NCBI GenBank assembly: GCA_030637565.1
Contig: DAOWGG010000075.1
Coordinates: 1-6,527, forward strand
Origin: Candidatus Peregrinibacteria bacterium
GTDB lineage: Bacteria; Patescibacteriota; Gracilibacteria; UM-FILTER-43-11
Length of the DNA stretch: 6,527 nucleotides
Reading direction: 5' to 3'
Part shown: positions 5,148 to 6,527 of the stretch, one piece after another
How positions within the stretch are numbered: position 1 is the first letter of the stretch
How the letters are laid out: the number at the start of each line of letters is the position of its first letter
Notes under the pieces: model-generated
The model's database searches: none
Told to the model about the DNA's origin: nothing
The model's input: the letters and a program-made list of their open reading frames with translations, nothing else
Position numbers and translations under genes: made by a program

Positions 5148-6527
5148 TTACCTCCAAAAAGATAAAAGGTTTTTGCGCCAAATCATAAAAAATAAAATCA
5201 AAATAAAATAATACCCAAAAAGCATCCAAAATCGCATTCCAGAAATTGATACGCTCGCATAAGGAATGTCCGCCATCCATTCAATAATTTGGATAATGTA
5301 AGAGAGGATTCCCCACGTAAAATAAGCTAAAATCAAAGCCAACCCATTAAAAACAAAAGAAGAAACAATCGCCAAAAAACCAAAAAGCATTGCCAGTGGA
5401 ATTGCAAAAGCGACCAATAAATTCGCCAAAGGAGCAATAAGAGACAGCCGCTCAAAATTGTAAATAATAATCGGCAAAGCCATTACCTGAGCCGACAGTG
5501 TCATTAGAATCGCCTCACGAATGCCAAAAGTCTCAGGGAGCTTTTTGAAATACCGATCAAATAAGGGTGCCACATAAATAAGGCCAAGAACCGCTGCGAA
5601 CGAAAGCTGAAAGCCAACATCCCACCACAAAATTTTTGGATTCCAAAGCACCATAAAAAACGCTGTCCATAAAACGGTTAAATGAATATTACTTTGTCGT
5701 CCATAATTAAGAGCAATGAGTCCAAGAATTCCCATAATACTCGCACGAACCACCGCCGGGCTCGCCCCTACAAATAAAGTGAATAAAACAATGGAAACAA
5801 CCGCCGAGAGAAAAGCGATTCGACGAGGAAGCTCTTTTAAAATCCACATCACAAATACAATAATAATCGTAATATTATAACCACTGATCGCAATAATGTG
5901 GGTGAGCCCTGTAATATTAAATTTTTCCATCAGATCTGTAGGGATACCCTTTCGCGCGCCCACCAAAAGCCCCGCTTCAAAGCTAGCAAAAGGCTCCGGA
6001 AACAAACGATTGATTCGCTCCATGAATTGATTTTGTAAAAAAGACATCCCCCTCCAAAAAACACTCCCCTGCCTCGATTCAATCAAAGTAACCTTTGGCA
6101 GATACATCACACTATACCCCCCATAACGACTCAAATCATTTACATAATTAAAACCATCGAACTCACCAGGTGCTTTTAATTCCCCATAAACACTCACCCG
6201 ATCTCCATATTGATATTGTGGATATTTATCGAGTGTAATCAGAACATCACCTTTTGGCTGCTCCGATCGAACAGTATACTTGGCCTTATCGCGACGAACA
6301 TCGACTTCTACGACCAAGCCAACAAACTCCTGTTTGGATTCATTGTAAAAATCAATCTGATCAAGGGTTACACGATGTTCCGCTACACTGGCACGAAATA
6401 AACCAAAGCTAATGGCTAAAAGTCCCACGAGGACAACGCGGATCTCCGTGCCCGCGGGCTTTAGCCCAACCAAACAAACCAACCCCACCAATAAAAGCAC
6501 CCAAATAGTCGGTTGCCAAACCAAATA
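5148..6527 (-). CDS. comEC: ComEC/Rec2 competence DNA-uptake channel (partial, N-terminus outside the window)
   Basis: The frame is open to the right edge, giving at least 459 residues; a TTG at 6524 is not taken as the start because the frame continues. Numbering from that TTG, two hydrophobic segments (about 3-20 and 29-43) come first. An OB-like soluble DUF4131 region follows (about 66-150), with YQYGDRVSVYGEL. The Competence membrane domain starts near 182 with GLLVGARKGIP, and TGLTHIIAISGYN (205-217) is its signature. GASPAVVRASIMG (253-265) and WDVGFQLSFAAVLGL (301-315) are further conserved blocks, followed by several membrane helices to the end. The protein imports single-stranded DNA across the inner membrane during natural transformation. 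The C-terminal metallo-beta-lactamase-like domain of classical ComEC (about 750 residues) is absent: the protein ends in a basic tail after the last helix. Shortened ComEC is known in several lineages. It ends with TAA, 83 bases before the PLP gene. Confidence 0.92.
   Translation of the reverse strand, partial: YLVWQPTIWVLLLVGLVCLVGLKPAGTEIRVVLVGLLAISFGLFRASVAEHRVTLDQIDFYNESKQEFVGLVVEVDVRRDKAKYTVRSEQPKGDVLITLDKYPQYQYGDRVSVYGELKAPGEFDGFNYVNDLSRYGGYSVMYLPKVTLIESRQGSVFWRGMSFLQNQFMERINRLFPEPFASFEAGLLVGARKGIPTDLMEKFNITGLTHIIAISGYNITIIIVFVMWILKELPRRIAFLSAVVSIVLFTLFVGASPAVVRASIMGILGLIALNYGRQSNIHLTVLWTAFFMVLWNPKILWWDVGFQLSFAAVLGLIYVAPLFDRYFKKLPETFGIREAILMTLSAQVMALPIIIYNFERLSLIAPLANLLVAFAIPLAMLFGFLAIVSSFVFNGLALILAYFTWGILSYIIQIIEWMADIPYASVSISGMRFWMLFGYYFILILFFMIWRKNLLSFWR
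6437..6467. repeat. GC-rich cluster of adjacent palindromes inside comEC
   Basis: CGGATCTCCG (6439-6448, arms CGGA/TCCG), the perfect palindrome CCCGCGGG (6451-6458) and GGGCTTTAGCCC (6456-6467, arms GGGCT/AGCCC) lie side by side in a stretch far richer in G+C than its surroundings. It encodes the short loop LKPAGTEIRV between the first two membrane segments. It looks like a REP-type or small palindromic element carried in frame, though chance codon use cannot be excluded. Confidence 0.35.

Noticed and set aside
6210..6401. Plus-strand 63-codon frame opposite comEC
   Set aside because: Antisense shadow of the OB-like part of comEC.

Overview
This looks like a chromosomal segment from a bacterium of moderate-to-low GC. 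The best guess is a member of the Candidate Phyla Radiation (Patescibacteria), held with low-to-moderate confidence. The reasons are a stand-alone TrmB-type regulator, a ComEC that stops right after its membrane (competence) domain, and the absence of a Shine-Dalgarno motif before every visible start, although sigma70-type promoters (TTGACA-N17-TATAAT-like) are easy to find. All certain stops fit the standard code, mostly TAA.

Layout, left to right. (1) The last 31 codons of an unrecognised + strand gene end at 98, followed by a strong bidirectional terminator (97-130). (2) A small minus-strand gene (156-566) ends into the same terminator. It resembles an exported protein, perhaps an LPP20-like lipoprotein. 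Its 5' end overlaps a 218-bp segment bounded by 25-bp inverted repeats (485-702), which could be a MITE-like relic or a leader-RNA stem. (3) A divergent control region (about 734-864) has back-to-back promoters and TGACA/TGTCA palindromes. It drives the small gene leftward and a TrmB-family regulator (886-1674) rightward. (4) The regulator converges with zero spacing on a minus-strand SAM-dependent methyltransferase (1675-2529). (5) Upstream of the methyltransferase, on the same strand, is a long reading frame (2572-5064). It encodes a large AT-rich N-terminal region of unknown function fused to a fold-type I PLP (class V aminotransferase-like) domain. A single in-frame TAG at codon 557 splits it inside the PLP domain. 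(6) Upstream again, same strand, is comEC (5148 to beyond the right edge), the DNA-uptake channel.

The minus-strand genes comEC, the PLP gene and the methyltransferase are co-oriented with gaps of 83 and 42 bases. The PLP gene and the methyltransferase each have their own consensus promoter, so they may form a small metabolic pair (PLP enzyme plus methyltransferase) with no substrate that can be read from sequence. The two observations most worth follow-up are the amber codon that interrupts an otherwise intact PLP enzyme, and the inverted-repeat/divergent-promoter region between the small gene and the TrmB regulator.
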